From assembly GCA_025360125.1 (NCBI GenBank), contig JANYCU010000012.1, positions 140,117-204,116 of the forward strand: a DNA stretch of 64,000 bases, read 5' to 3'. The stretch's first letter is position 1. Each line of letters begins with the position of its first letter. Below are positions 8,199-17,481 of this stretch, piece by piece. Under the pieces are notes generated by a model. The model was given only the letters and a program-made list of their open reading frames with translations, made no database searches and was not told the origin of the DNA. The translations under genes were made by a program, and so were the position numbers. The stretch comes from Armatimonadota bacterium. Lineage in GTDB: Bacteria > Armatimonadota > Fimbriimonadia > Fimbriimonadales > Fimbriimonadaceae.

Positions 8199-9022
8199 CG
8201 TCCCTTCTCGTAAGCAGCAATATCCGCTAACGCTTTGGCGCCAATCGCCTCAAGCTTTGCCCGCCAAGACTCTTCATACGGCTTCAGAGCATCATGAATG
8301 GTTTCGACGACCGCTAGGTCTCGAAACCATTTTTCATTGGCTGGAACAATGTGCCAAGGAGCTTTCTTTGTTGAACACTTGCCCAAAGCATCCTCATACG
8401 CCTCGATGTAGTCCTTCCAAAGCTCTCGCTCCTTCCAGTCGCCAACGTTTAGCTTCCATGCCTTGCGCGGGTCTTGTTGTCGCGCCAAAAGCCGTTTCTC
8501 TTGCTCATCCTTTGAAATGTAAAGGTAGAACTTCAGGACAATTGTCCCCGACTCCACCAAAGACTCCTCAAATTCATTGATCGTCTCATATCGTTTTTGC
8601 CACACGTCCTTTTCAACGAGGTCATGAACGCGAACGATTAAAACGTCCTCGTAGTGCGATCGGTTAAAAATGACGGTCTCGCCTTTCCCAGGCGTCTGCT
8701 GATGAGTCCGCCAAAGAAAGTCGTGTGCAGCCTCAATAGGAGTTGGAACTTTAAACGATGCAACCCGCGTCGACTGAGGGTTCATGAACTTCATGATGTT
8801 CCGAATCGTGCCGTCCTTGCCCGATGTATCACACCCCTGAAGAACCAACAATAACGGGTTTTCACCCGCCGCAAAATGAAGCTCCTGCAATTCTCGCAGC
8901 TTTTCCCCCAACTTCACCAGCTTCTCTTCGGCTGCGGCCTTATCCAATCCATCGGTCTTTGAAGGGTTAATCTCCTTGAGCATTACCTTCGAATCGGGCT
9001 TCACCAGTTTTGAATAAGGCAT
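8195..9022 (-). CDS. ppk2: Polyphosphate kinase 2 family protein
   Basis: Transfers phosphate between polyphosphate and nucleotides. The 275-residue one-domain protein shows a P-loop-like GCDTSGKDGTI near residue 65, the lid and second-motif stretch NRSHYEDVLIVRVH, and LLARQQDPRKAWKLN, all PPK2 hallmarks. The start is ATG 9022 (MPYSKLVKP). Length and the single domain fit the short PPK2 classes, which usually phosphorylate AMP and/or ADP from polyP; which one applies cannot be settled by eye. It is divergent from the Nudix gene, 22 bases away. Confidence 0.9.
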   Translation of the reverse strand: MPYSKLVKPDSKVMLKEINPSKTDGLDKAAAEEKLVKLGEKLRELQELHFAAGENPLLLVLQGCDTSGKDGTIRNIMKFMNPQSTRVASFKVPTPIEAAHDFLWRTHQQTPGKGETVIFNRSHYEDVLIVRVHDLVEKDVWQKRYETINEFEESLVESGTIVLKFYLYISKDEQEKRLLARQQDPRKAWKLNVGDWKERELWKDYIEAYEDALGKCSTKKAPWHIVPANEKWFRDLAVVETIHDALKPYEESWRAKLEAIGAKALADIAAYEKGR

Positions 9023-9044
9023 TGTCAAAGTATTCTATCATGCG

Positions 9045-9464
9045 ATGCCAAAGGTTCAGACCACGAGAATTGGATGTTATGCCGTCATCGTCAAAGAGTC
9101 CCAAATCTTGCTCTGCCGCTTAAGCGTAAAATTACAACATCAAGGACGATGGACTCTCCCCGGCGGCGGACTCGAATTTGGTGAATCCCTCGAAGTTGGG
9201 CTCCAACGCGAGGTCCGAGAAGAAACGGGGCTTGATGTCATCCCAATAGCACTGCTTGCTCATCAATCGGGACTCTGGCAATTACCCGAAAAAGAAATCC
9301 ATAGCTTTCAATTTCTCTTTTCCGTTGAAATAGTTGGAGGCTCACTAACCCACGAACAAAACGGATCTACCGACTGCGTAGAATGGGTGCAGTTCGACTC
9401 CATAACCGCAGATAATTCTGTAGATATTGTCCATCAAGCGTTAGGCTTGGCTAAGCGGCCTTAG
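9045..9464 (+). CDS. Nudix hydrolase
   Basis: A 139-residue single-domain Nudix protein. The Nudix box is complete: GG-LEFGESLEVGL then REVREETGLDV, with the REVREE core that binds Mg2+ and the diphosphate substrate. The strand before it (RWTLPGGGLEFGE) is typical of MutT/NrtR-like enzymes. The substrate is unknown; house-cleaning of nucleotides or ADP-ribose derivatives is usual for this size. The last 14 bases overlap the 3' end of the convergent GGDEF gene. Confidence 0.88.
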   Translation: MPKVQTTRIGCYAVIVKESQILLCRLSVKLQHQGRWTLPGGGLEFGESLEVGLQREVREETGLDVIPIALLAHQSGLWQLPEKEIHSFQFLFSVEIVGGSLTHEQNGSTDCVEWVQFDSITADNSVDIVHQALGLAKRP

Positions 9465-10854
9465 TCTCTAGACTGACCGTATCATCAAAGTGTGATACTC
9501 GGTCACGGCCGTTATGTTTTGAATAATAAAGGGCCGAATCAGCCTTCTCTACCATTTCGCGAGTACTTTCGATGCCGCAAAAGGTCGAACAGCCAATGCT
9601 TGCATGAATCTCTCGATACGGCCAGTTATAGCAATTAATTGCTAACCGGAACCGTTCCGCCGCCAACAGCGAAGCTGCCTTATCACAGTTGTCCAAAATG
9701 ATCGCAAACTCTTCTCCACCATATCGAGCAGGACGCTCATATCGCCGAGCAGTAGATCGTAAAACATTCGCAAATTTTTCGAGAATTTCATCTCCAGCCT
9801 GATGCCCAAACACATCATTAAGCGACTTGAAGTGGTCGATGTCAAACATCAGAACTGAAAAGGTCTGACTTTGTCGAACAGAACGATCCAAAACCTCTTC
9901 TAGCAGCTCGTTAAATCGCCGACGATTAGTCAAAGAAGTCAAACCATCGGTAACCGCAAGTCGTCGTAATTGACGATTCGCTTCCTGCAATTTGAGACGC
10001 TGCTTCTCCATCACCCGCAGGTAATTTCGGTTTTCTCGCATCTGCTCTTCAAGTTGCTCTTGAGCCAGAACTCGGGCCGTAATATCGAGGTTGCCAGCAA
10101 TCGCCGCAACGACTTCGCCTTTTTTATTCGTAAGACTGACGATCTTGCACGCCAGATGAACGACTACGCCATCGTCTCTTGTAAAGGACCAGTCAAACTC
10201 AGTCCCTGATTCTGAAGTGAATATTTTGTCGACAACTTCACTCGACCAAGCTCCAGAGCAATCGGGATCCAAAGTATCCCAAACATAGTTCAAAAAGGCC
10301 TGATACCCTTCGATTCCAAAAATCTCCGTAGCTAATCCGTTCCACTCATGGATCATTCCTTTGGCATCAAAAGTAAAGCAGCCGACGGGCAAACCGTTGA
10401 ACAGTGCCTCAAAACGACGAGATGCAATCTCAAGGCTTTCGATACTTGCATGCAAATCGTCGCTCGATCGGTCAAATCGATCTTCCGATTCCCGCCACTG
10501 AACGCGATCTTCATAAATGTTAATCGCAAAATTTAAAAGGTGGACAAACTTAGAGTCAAATTCACGGCCAATAACGAGGTCAGCCCCGGTTTGTTGCCAA
10601 GCTTCGGCAAATCGACTTTCAGTCCAGATAACCACCGTGTTCCGATTCTTCTGATCGGAACCTAGCATTTCTATCGCAGATTCAGATGGTGCTTGTCGAG
10701 CATGGACAATCGTCAGACCATTTGCTTCATCTTTAAAGTTGTAGACCGTCGGGTCATCGCCGACGACAATTGAATACCCTCGAGACTCAAGGTGCTCAAA
10801 AACCTGAGGATCAAATTCCCCGACCCAATGACAATTACCCCGTTGCGCGCTCAT
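9451..10854 (-). CDS. PAS-GGDEF diguanylate cyclase with N-terminal sensory-like domain
   Basis: A predicted c-di-GMP synthase of 467 residues. The first ~110 residues resemble a receiver- or GAF-like alpha/beta domain (IVVGDDPTVYNFKDEA and similar) but show no clear phospho-acceptor. A PAS domain follows at about 147-265 (FNGLPVGCFTFDAKGMIHEWN), then a coiled coil (270-305), then the GGDEF domain with DGLTSLTNRRRFNE, MFDIDHFKSLND and an intact active loop RYGGEEF near 375. The product-inhibition site appears as RRYE rather than RxxD, so feedback control may be weak. There are no transmembrane segments, so it should act in the cytoplasm on a soluble signal. Confidence 0.9.
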   Translation of the reverse strand: MSAQRGNCHWVGEFDPQVFEHLESRGYSIVVGDDPTVYNFKDEANGLTIVHARQAPSESAIEMLGSDQKNRNTVVIWTESRFAEAWQQTGADLVIGREFDSKFVHLLNFAINIYEDRVQWRESEDRFDRSSDDLHASIESLEIASRRFEALFNGLPVGCFTFDAKGMIHEWNGLATEIFGIEGYQAFLNYVWDTLDPDCSGAWSSEVVDKIFTSESGTEFDWSFTRDDGVVVHLACKIVSLTNKKGEVVAAIAGNLDITARVLAQEQLEEQMRENRNYLRVMEKQRLKLQEANRQLRRLAVTDGLTSLTNRRRFNELLEEVLDRSVRQSQTFSVLMFDIDHFKSLNDVFGHQAGDEILEKFANVLRSTARRYERPARYGGEEFAIILDNCDKAASLLAAERFRLAINCYNWPYREIHASIGCSTFCGIESTREMVEKADSALYYSKHNGRDRVSHFDDTVSLETKAA

Positions 10855-10921
10855 AAACCCCGAAAAGAATCCTACAAAGAGTTATCAGCCAATTAAAACT
10901 CGTTTCTCAGGGTTGTGTCCC

Positions 10922-11626
10922 CTATTGCCGATTCAAATTGTTCCAGGCTTCGCGGTAACGAGTATGGACATACCGGGGAATTTCAAAGAGATTGACTGCA
11001 GATTCTGCCTCCCGACATGCCTCCGAAAAAGCCGCCAAGTACCCAGCCTGCTTCGCAAGCTTTGATACTCGCGAGTCAAATTTTCCATTCGGATAGGCCA
11101 ACTGATCAACTTTATGGCCCAACTTTGACTCTAATTGAGCCTTGGAATTTCGAAACTCCGCCAACACCTGAACATCTGTCATCTTCGTCAAGTCTTCCGG
11201 GTGCGTGACGGTCTGAGACGCGATCGTGCACAGTCCAGATCGATCCAACTCAACCAGTTGGCTCCACGTCATCTTTGGCCGACCAACTGGTGAACCAGCA
11301 AATCCGGTGTGGACAAACTGAGTCACGGGTATCCGCTCCTTCTTCAAAATTGGCCAAGCGAACTTATAAAAGCCCAAATAATTGTCGGCGAAAGTAATGC
11401 AAATCGACTTTTTCGGCAAGGCTCGATGATCTCGGACACTGCGATAAACCGTCCCAGAATCCACAAAAAACGCCCCCTGCTTTCTCAACCAAGCAATCTG
11501 ACTCCTGAATTCTTGAACCGTACAGTCAAACCAGACTTTCTTGTTGCTCGCATCCGCAACAATATCGTGATAAGTAAGGATGGGAGTCTTAGCAACAACT
11601 CCCAAATAGAGCCAAACACCGATCAC
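10922..11626 (-). CDS. Polysaccharide deacetylase-like (NodB fold) protein with altered catalytic motifs
   Basis: A 234-residue exported protein (hydrophobic N-terminus) with the NodB/CE4 order of motifs: ILTYHDI near 18, a motif-1 position near 75-82, a motif-2 position (ASQTVTH) near 140-147, and AYPNGKFD near 178. Motif 1 reads TFADNY where active enzymes have TFDDGY, and motif 2 reads SQTVTH where SHTxxH is usual. So the catalytic base Asp and one metal-binding His appear replaced. Either the protein has lost deacetylase activity and binds glycans, or it uses a variant site. The gene starts within four bases of the cyclophilin lipoprotein stop, forming a two-gene operon. Confidence 0.75.
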   Translation of the reverse strand: MIGVWLYLGVVAKTPILTYHDIVADASNKKVWFDCTVQEFRSQIAWLRKQGAFFVDSGTVYRSVRDHRALPKKSICITFADNYLGFYKFAWPILKKERIPVTQFVHTGFAGSPVGRPKMTWSQLVELDRSGLCTIASQTVTHPEDLTKMTDVQVLAEFRNSKAQLESKLGHKVDQLAYPNGKFDSRVSKLAKQAGYLAAFSEACREAESAVNLFEIPRYVHTRYREAWNNLNRQ

Positions 11627-12903
11627 GGCAATTCGACAGTCGCGGTCGAAATCTGGTCACCCTTTCGAAGGGCGTCAATGATAGCGGTTCCCGCTGCAAC
11701 CGCTCCAAACACCACGTAATTGCCATCAAATCCAGGTTGATCCGAAAGGCAAATGTAGATTTGGCTACCGGCCGAGTTCAAATCCGAACCGCGCGCCATT
11801 CCTAACGAATAATGCAAGTTCAAGAGGCTATTTGGCTCAAAATTGATCGTATATCCGGGTCCACCTGTTCCAATCGAAGGGTCCGTCAACGGCTTTGTCT
11901 TCGTCAAAGGATCGCCCCACTGAACAACGGTTCCCGCCTCATAACGATGGACAAATATTCCGTTATAGAACTTCTCGTTGGTCAAAGAAACCAAGTTTGC
12001 GCAAGTTATAGGAGCTTTGTCAGGTCGCAAGCTCAAAACAACGTCACCTTGACTCAAGAAAGAAAATCGAACGTTGAGATTCGGTGCCACCGTGACCGCG
12101 GTCGAATCGCTCTTCGAGTTGTCCGCCTTGCTTGTCGCCGTGATCGTCGCTGTTCCAGTAAACGATGAATTGGCCGTCCAAACGCCAGCTGTAGTAATCG
12201 TTCCCGTATCCGCCGACCAATCAACGTTCGTCGACACTTCACCACTAATCTTTGCCGTAAACGTATATCGCGAAAGTGGCAAGGCCAACTTCGTGTCCGA
12301 TCCATTCACAATCGAAATTGGCGGAACCACTCCAACTGGAATAGTTACCGACTTCCCTGGATCCAAAACACTCGTAGCGGTTACGTGGGCTGTTCCTGCT
12401 GTTCCCGGTGCCGAAAGCAATCCGCCCGATGAAATTGAACCATAATCAGTCGCCCAGGTCACGTCATTCGACGATGCTCCGTTGACTTTAGCCGAAAGCT
12501 GCAACGTTCCGTTAAACGGAACGAAAAATGGACCCGACGGAGAGTTCGCCGATGAAATAGAAAGGAAATAGCCGGAATCGACAATCGCATTGGCCATTCC
12601 AAATTTGGCAGGATTCGAGGTCAGGGCAACCTGAACAACGTATGTTCCCGACGTAGATGGGGCTGTATATTCTCCCGTTTGTAAAATTGTTCCGCCATTT
12701 GGAGTATTAACCGACCATGTTATCGGGGCAGACCCGCCATCCAAAATTGCCGTTAATTGAACCTTCTGCGTCGGTTTCAAGTGGACCGGATTTGGGCTAA
12801 TTGAAACATTGTTGACGGTGCCCGAAGGAGCAGCGCCCGAGCCTCCGCACCCAACCAAAAGACACGTAATCGTGCACAATAATCCAATCAAAAATGAGCG
12901 CAT
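11623..12903 (-). CDS. Lipoprotein with Ig-like repeats and C-terminal cyclophilin-type PPIase domain
   Basis: A 426-residue envelope protein. The signal ends in a lipobox (LLVGC, Cys at about 19), followed by three Ig-like/BIG2-like repeats (about 30-270) each with the WSxDxGxI pattern. Residues ~275-426 are a cyclophilin domain: FVHRYEAGTVVQWGDP, GTGGPGY, GMARGSDLNSAGSQIYI and a late FGAV. Key positions are partly changed compared with classic cyclophilins (His/Arg kept in FVHR). A role in folding of secreted proteins at the outer face of a membrane is likely. It is first in an operon with the deacetylase-like gene. Confidence 0.85.
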   Translation of the reverse strand: MRSFLIGLLCTITCLLVGCGGSGAAPSGTVNNVSISPNPVHLKPTQKVQLTAILDGGSAPITWSVNTPNGGTILQTGEYTAPSTSGTYVVQVALTSNPAKFGMANAIVDSGYFLSISSANSPSGPFFVPFNGTLQLSAKVNGASSNDVTWATDYGSISSGGLLSAPGTAGTAHVTATSVLDPGKSVTIPVGVVPPISIVNGSDTKLALPLSRYTFTAKISGEVSTNVDWSADTGTITTAGVWTANSSFTGTATITATSKADNSKSDSTAVTVAPNLNVRFSFLSQGDVVLSLRPDKAPITCANLVSLTNEKFYNGIFVHRYEAGTVVQWGDPLTKTKPLTDPSIGTGGPGYTINFEPNSLLNLHYSLGMARGSDLNSAGSQIYICLSDQPGFDGNYVVFGAVAAGTAIIDALRKGDQISTATVELP

Positions 12904-12918
12904 TGTCCTCTATTGTAA

Positions 12919-14487
12919 TCAATTTCTCTTTAGGTTAAGCTTTACGGGCAAAGAAACCCGCAAAACTGGGTGTGTCGTCCCTAGTTCGAACGATTCCCCA
13001 AAAGCCCCCCACGCTGTCAATCCGTCAACAGTATCTGGCTGCAGTAGGTTAAACACGAGCAAGCCTAATGGCTGCCCCGTTGGCACAAAATATGACCCGC
13101 TCGGCACCTTAGCATCGGTCCAATTCCCTTCCAAAGTGATCAGCTTATGGCCCTGAAATGCACCCTTTGCTTGGTCAAATTTGGTGACGTGAAATTCTTG
13201 GGCCGAAACCGTTCCCGACCCATCGAGATCATAAAACTGAACTCCGTGCAGTTTCATCAATTCCACTGCTTTCGTAGCACTCTTAGGCACGATGTAACCA
13301 AAAGGCAAAGGCTGATATCGATCTCCTTCAAATCGATCCCAAACTGGCATCGGAATGGTCTCCAAATCTCGCACCGGCCCAGACCGACGACCACCCGTCC
13401 TCAAGTCCTTTTCAAGCAGCACGCCTTCAGTTCCCCGCAACTTCATCTTGTAACGAGTTGCCATCATCGGCGCAGTTTTCGGATTCTTGCCCCACTGCAC
13501 AACTTCAGCATCCATTCGTTTCCGCATCGCCTTAATTCGAGATGCATCGCTCAAAAGCTTGCCCAAACATTCATCGACGAAGTGCTCAGTATCCTTAATC
13601 CGATTCTCAAACGTTTCATACACCATCGCCTCGCTCAATATCCCGATGGTATTTCGCATTCCGGCATAGTTAGTCACATAACGTGGCTCGGCCCCAAATG
13701 TCTCAAATTTCCACTTCTCATTTTCAAAAACCCCGTTGCCGTAATCAAAAATCTCGGTCCCAAACTTCACTTTGACCGTCTTCCGAACCTGCGGGAAAAA
13801 CTCATTAAAGCAATAAGCCTGCAAGAGCGGATGCGAGTTCGGCTCGTTCGGTCCAGCGTAGGTCAATGGGTATCCGTGCCGAGTCCCGTCCGTGGTATGA
13901 AGGTCAAACATCGCATGCGGATTCCATGGGTAAACAAACTTCAAAACCCCGGCCATTTCTGGCGATTCCACCTTCATGCAGTCTCGGTTCAAGTCAAAGT
14001 TCTGTCCATTCGGCCGAACACCAACCATTTCCGGCCCATTTTGTCCAGGCCGATTTCGTGCCTGTGGCCCAAATTTTTCATTCCCGTCAATGTTGTAAAT
14101 CGGTTGAACGATCAAAATCGCTTTGTCCAAAACCCCCGACGATTTTTGACAGTATCGTCGCAACAAATGAAGCGCCGCTTCCTTTCCTTCAACTTCTCCA
14201 GCATGGATGTTCGCCTGAATGTAAATGATCAATTTGCCCGATTTTGCCGCTTCTGCCGGATCCTTCACCATCGGCCTGGCCGCAATAACCATCGGAATCT
14301 TCTTACCTTCCGTGCTGGTTCCGCTCGAACGAATGTCAATCGGAGCCCCGATAGCTTTCAGGTCATCCAAAAACTTAATGACATCGGCATAAGTCGATGT
14401 CTCCTTGAATCCAGAGGATTCAGCCTTAGTCAGTGGGCCAGTTTGCCCCTGTCCGACCAACAACAACGAAAGCGCAAAGGAGAACAT
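12919..14487 (-). CDS. Exported M14-family zinc carboxypeptidase
   Basis: A 522-residue secreted metallopeptidase. An N-terminal signal peptide (MFSFALSLLLVGQGQT) precedes the M14 domain. Zinc ligands appear as HAGEVEGKE (HxxE) near residue 96 and as the later His in FDLHTTDGTRHG near 205; NGPEMVGVRPNGQNFDLNRD is the usual substrate-binding stretch with Asn-Arg. The region after about 320 is a beta-rich C-terminal extension of unclear role. It degrades peptides or removes terminal residues outside the cytoplasm. It stands alone, upstream of and parallel to the lipoprotein operon, with divergent rph 60 bases away. Confidence 0.85.
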   Translation of the reverse strand: MFSFALSLLLVGQGQTGPLTKAESSGFKETSTYADVIKFLDDLKAIGAPIDIRSSGTSTEGKKIPMVIAARPMVKDPAEAAKSGKLIIYIQANIHAGEVEGKEAALHLLRRYCQKSSGVLDKAILIVQPIYNIDGNEKFGPQARNRPGQNGPEMVGVRPNGQNFDLNRDCMKVESPEMAGVLKFVYPWNPHAMFDLHTTDGTRHGYPLTYAGPNEPNSHPLLQAYCFNEFFPQVRKTVKVKFGTEIFDYGNGVFENEKWKFETFGAEPRYVTNYAGMRNTIGILSEAMVYETFENRIKDTEHFVDECLGKLLSDASRIKAMRKRMDAEVVQWGKNPKTAPMMATRYKMKLRGTEGVLLEKDLRTGGRRSGPVRDLETIPMPVWDRFEGDRYQPLPFGYIVPKSATKAVELMKLHGVQFYDLDGSGTVSAQEFHVTKFDQAKGAFQGHKLITLEGNWTDAKVPSGSYFVPTGQPLGLLVFNLLQPDTVDGLTAWGAFGESFELGTTHPVLRVSLPVKLNLKRN

Positions 14488-14547
14488 GATCTTAGGTTAG
14501 CCCGAATGCCACGATGATGTAAAGCCGACTGGTACTCTTACAGTGAT

Positions 14548-15258
14548 ATGAGACCCGATGGCCGAGAGCCAGACCAACTAAGACCTTTTGAATTCGAACG
14601 CGGATTTGCAAAATTTGCCGAAGGATCCTGTCTACTCAAACTAGGCGATACCCACATGTTGGTAACCGCATCTATCGAAGAACGAGTCCCACCATTTCTC
14701 AAAGGAAAAGGAAGCGGCTGGGTCACCGCCGAATACTCCATGTTGCCACGATCCGGTCGCCAACGAAACGACCGATCACTCATGAAACCTAACGGCCGAT
14801 CAATGGAGATTCAACGCCTCATTGGTCGAGCCATGCGAGCCGTCGTTGACCTCGAAAGCCTTGGCGAGCGAACCATCACCCTTGACTGCGACGCCGTCCG
14901 CGCCGATGGCGGAACCCGATGCGCATCGATCACCGCCGCGTACATCGCTCTCTATGACGCGCTTGAATATCTAAAAAAGAACCGATCGCTCAAGAAAAAT
15001 GTTCTCAAGGATTCCATATCAGCGATCTCCGTAGGCGTGTATCGTGGACAAGAAGTTCTCGACCTCAACTATGACGAAGACAGCGTCGCCGACACCGATA
15101 TGAACGTCGTCATGACCGGTTCCGGAAAGTTTGTCGAAGTCCAAGGCACCGCCGAAAGCGACCCTTTTGGAGCCGATACCCTTGGCCGAATGCTCAAACT
15201 CGCGAAAAAAGGTTGCGACGAGCTAACCGAAGCGCAAAAACAAGTTCTCGGTTTGTAA
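14548..15258 (+). CDS. rph: Ribonuclease PH
   Basis: A phosphorolytic 3'-5' exoribonuclease that trims tRNA precursors. The 236-residue protein has the family start ([20 protein letters not shown]), the [20 protein letters not shown] strand, [26 protein letters not shown] with the phosphate-binding Arg residues, [12 protein letters not shown] and a C-terminal GTAESDPFG. It overlaps the rdgB start by one base, a common bacterial pairing. Confidence 0.96.
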   Translation: MRPDGREPDQLRPFEFERGFAKFAEGSCLLKLGDTHMLVTASIEERVPPFLKGKGSGWVTAEYSMLPRSGRQRNDRSLMKPNGRSMEIQRLIGRAMRAVVDLESLGERTITLDCDAVRADGGTRCASITAAYIALYDALEYLKKNRSLKKNVLKDSISAISVGVYRGQEVLDLNYDEDSVADTDMNVVMTGSGKFVEVQGTAESDPFGADTLGRMLKLAKKGCDELTEAQKQVLGL

Positions 15259-15851
15259 TGATCTCAAAAATCGTTATCGCTACCCATAACCGAAAAAAGG
15301 CAGGCGAAATGCTCACCATCCTGAGCACTCGATTCCCGAGCATCATCTTCCTTACCCTTGCGGACCTCAAAGGAGCCCCGGAGCCTGAGGAGACAGGAAC
15401 AACTTATGCCGACAACGCAATAATCAAAGCGCAGTCAGCATTTGATTTTTGCGGTGAATGGTGCGTAGCCGATGATGCTGGACTCGAAATCGATGCCCTC
15501 GATGGTGCCCCTGGACTCTATAGCAAGCGATTCGGCGGTGAAGATTTACCATTCCCCGAGAAAATGGCTAAAATCCTCTCCCTCATCAAACACGAATCAA
15601 ACCGAGCGGCCAGATTTAGATGCTGTGTCGCCCTTATCGGACCAAACCACCCACCTAAAGTTTTCACCGCAATATGCGAAGGATTAATCTCTGAGAACAC
15701 CAGCGGTACCAGTGGATTCGGCTACGACCCAATCTTTTTCTTGCCCGAACTCAACTGCACCATGGCCGATTTAACCCCCGAGCAAAAGCACCAAATCAGC
15801 CATCGAGGCAAAGTTCTCCGCGAATTAGGAGATTATCTTGCCGCATTATGA
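15258..15851 (+). CDS. rdgB: Non-canonical purine NTP pyrophosphatase (RdgB/HAM1)
   Basis: Hydrolyses dITP, ITP and XTP to monophosphates, keeping deaminated purines out of nucleic acids. Reading from ATG 15258 ([18 protein letters not shown]) gives 197 residues with the THNxxK start motif, ETGTTYADNAIIKAQ, DDAGLEIDALDGAPG with catalytic Asp, SRxxGFGYDPIFF-type (SGTSGFGYDPIF) and the SHRGKVLREL ending. The ATG overlaps the rph stop (TAATG), and an upstream in-frame start at 15213 lies inside rph and is less likely. Confidence 0.95.
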   Translation: MISKIVIATHNRKKAGEMLTILSTRFPSIIFLTLADLKGAPEPEETGTTYADNAIIKAQSAFDFCGEWCVADDAGLEIDALDGAPGLYSKRFGGEDLPFPEKMAKILSLIKHESNRAARFRCCVALIGPNHPPKVFTAICEGLISENTSGTSGFGYDPIFFLPELNCTMADLTPEQKHQISHRGKVLRELGDYLAAL

Positions 15852-15892
15852 AAACCATTCACGATCTAACCCGTCCATAATCCAATAGAGCC

Positions 15893-16918
15893 ATGACAGT
15901 TGTATCCCTTTTTCTAACTTCCTTAGCAATTCAAGGTGCCAAACCGAGCGATCTTAGGACCGTCGACGTAAAACCTGCTGGCTTAAGCGTCTCAGTTCCC
16001 AAATCCTGGGGCCAAAATGCTAAAGACGGCACCCTAAGCGCTTCGCTTAGAGTCCCAATTCCTGGCTCAAAACTGTTTGGGAAAATGGATATTGGATTTG
16101 TTAACGATGATTCCAAAGATGTCGATGGCTTCCTCGAAGCCTCAAAATCTGTCCTGACCGTCGGTGGCAATACCATTCAGCGACAATGGAAGGTCGACAT
16201 CATGACTTCCCCACTCGCCCTCACCCGGTTTAGCAAAGGCGAAGTCACCACCGTCCGCGGCGTCCTTTTCCGACCGATTCGGTCAAAGTTTATGATTTCA
16301 ATTTCCGGCCCAACCGCAATCTTTGACCAGATCGAGCCATTCCTGCTTTCAACCCTTGAATCCATGAAAGAAATCAAGGTTATTCAAGCAAAGCAGGCCG
16401 CCGTAGCTACCGAGAGAATCATTCATATTTCAAAACCTGCTGGATCTCCAGAAAAAAGACTTCCATTCTCTCACCAGGTCCAAATCAACGGAAAGCCCTT
16501 CTATATCCACCTGCCAACCGGAGTCAAAGTGGCGACGATCAATGAAAACACGATTTCATGCACCGTCGATGGCCTTAAAAGTCCGGTAGTTGTTACCGCC
16601 TACACTGCAGAGGGCAACCCGCCCAGTACCATTTTCCAGGCAAAAGCAGCCGAGACAAGCAAGCTTTTCAAAGGTGCCGTGCAAAGGATCGACCAAACCT
16701 CGAACAAGCATGGCGACAAGCAAGTGCGCGACTTTATTTGGCGCAACGGCTTCAGTGAAAAGTCGGGGGCTCCCTTGATGACCGCAGATTGCGTCACGAC
16801 GCAAAACCTTCCAATGTTCTTGTACTCGTCCTACACGCACGAAGGAATCACCCAATCCGACAACGACCGAAAAACTCTGACCAACTTCCTAACCACAATT
16901 CGACTGACTGAAAAATAG
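15893..16918 (+). CDS. Exported protein of unknown function
   Basis: A 341-residue protein with a short signal-like N-terminus (MTVVSLFLTSLAIQGA) and two similar-looking halves (about 20-150 and 185-340), each starting with a strand of the type GLSVSVPKSW / FYIHLPTGVKV and ending in a helix with LLSTLESMKE / TLTNFLTTIRL. This resembles the layout of small alpha/beta envelope proteins such as PsbP/DUF1795-type domains, but I do not recognise a family with confidence. Its stop overlaps the GTG of tsaB (TAGTG), so it is co-translated with tsaB-murB. Confidence 0.65.
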   Translation: MTVVSLFLTSLAIQGAKPSDLRTVDVKPAGLSVSVPKSWGQNAKDGTLSASLRVPIPGSKLFGKMDIGFVNDDSKDVDGFLEASKSVLTVGGNTIQRQWKVDIMTSPLALTRFSKGEVTTVRGVLFRPIRSKFMISISGPTAIFDQIEPFLLSTLESMKEIKVIQAKQAAVATERIIHISKPAGSPEKRLPFSHQVQINGKPFYIHLPTGVKVATINENTISCTVDGLKSPVVVTAYTAEGNPPSTIFQAKAAETSKLFKGAVQRIDQTSNKHGDKQVRDFIWRNGFSEKSGAPLMTADCVTTQNLPMFLYSSYTHEGITQSDNDRKTLTNFLTTIRLTEK

Positions 16919-17481
16919 TGATTTTTGCGTTTAGCACCAGCTCACCAATTGCCTCAGTCGCGATTTTCGACGAGAGTGGAAGTCTGCTCTTTGCCGACTC
17001 AAAGCTTTCAGAGATGAAAGCAAGCGAAGTCTGCTTGTCAATGATCGAAAAGTCTGGCTTCGACCCTCGACGGGCAAAACTTTTCCTCGCCGACATCGGC
17101 CCAGGCTCCTTCACAGGAACCCGAGTCGCCGTAACCATCGCCAAAACCCTTGCCTTCGTCACCGATGGCCAATGCGGAGGCGCAAACGCATTTGATCTCA
17201 TTGGGTCCACCGAAACCGTAATTTTGCCCTCCAAAAAAGGCGAATGGTTCATTCGCAGACCGGGCGTCGAACCGATTCGAGATACTTCCCTTCCGTCCGA
17301 ACCTTACATCGGCTTCGGCCCAAACTTGCCAGATCAAACCTATCCGCTCGCCGAACAATTTGGCCCGCTCATTCCAAACTTAAAGCTCGTCTCACCGTTC
17401 GATTTTCTGCCCGCCTATCTCATCGAGCCCAGTATCTCAATCCAAACGAAAAACCTCGGCCTGTCAGGAGCGAAAAAATGA
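16918..17481 (+). CDS. tsaB: tRNA t6A biosynthesis protein TsaB
   Basis: A partner of TsaD in the threonylcarbamoyl-adenosine-37 modification of ANN-decoding tRNAs. The 187-residue ASKHA-fold protein starts at GTG with FAFSTSSPIASVAIFDESG and carries the TsaB signature GPGSFTGTRVAVTIAKTLAF near 62-80. The C-terminal half is short and divergent compared with typical TsaB (about 220-230 residues). It is coupled to both neighbours: TAGTG at its start and ATGA with murB at its end. Confidence 0.85.
   Translation: MIFAFSTSSPIASVAIFDESGSLLFADSKLSEMKASEVCLSMIEKSGFDPRRAKLFLADIGPGSFTGTRVAVTIAKTLAFVTDGQCGGANAFDLIGSTETVILPSKKGEWFIRRPGVEPIRDTSLPSEPYIGFGPNLPDQTYPLAEQFGPLIPNLKLVSPFDFLPAYLIEPSISIQTKNLGLSGAKK

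Noticed and set aside
13147..14517. A 456-codon plus-strand frame opposite the M14 peptidase
   Set aside because: It is a shadow of the peptidase gene; its protein is rich in Arg, His, Pro and Phe without a domain, whereas the minus strand has a signal peptide and zinc motifs.
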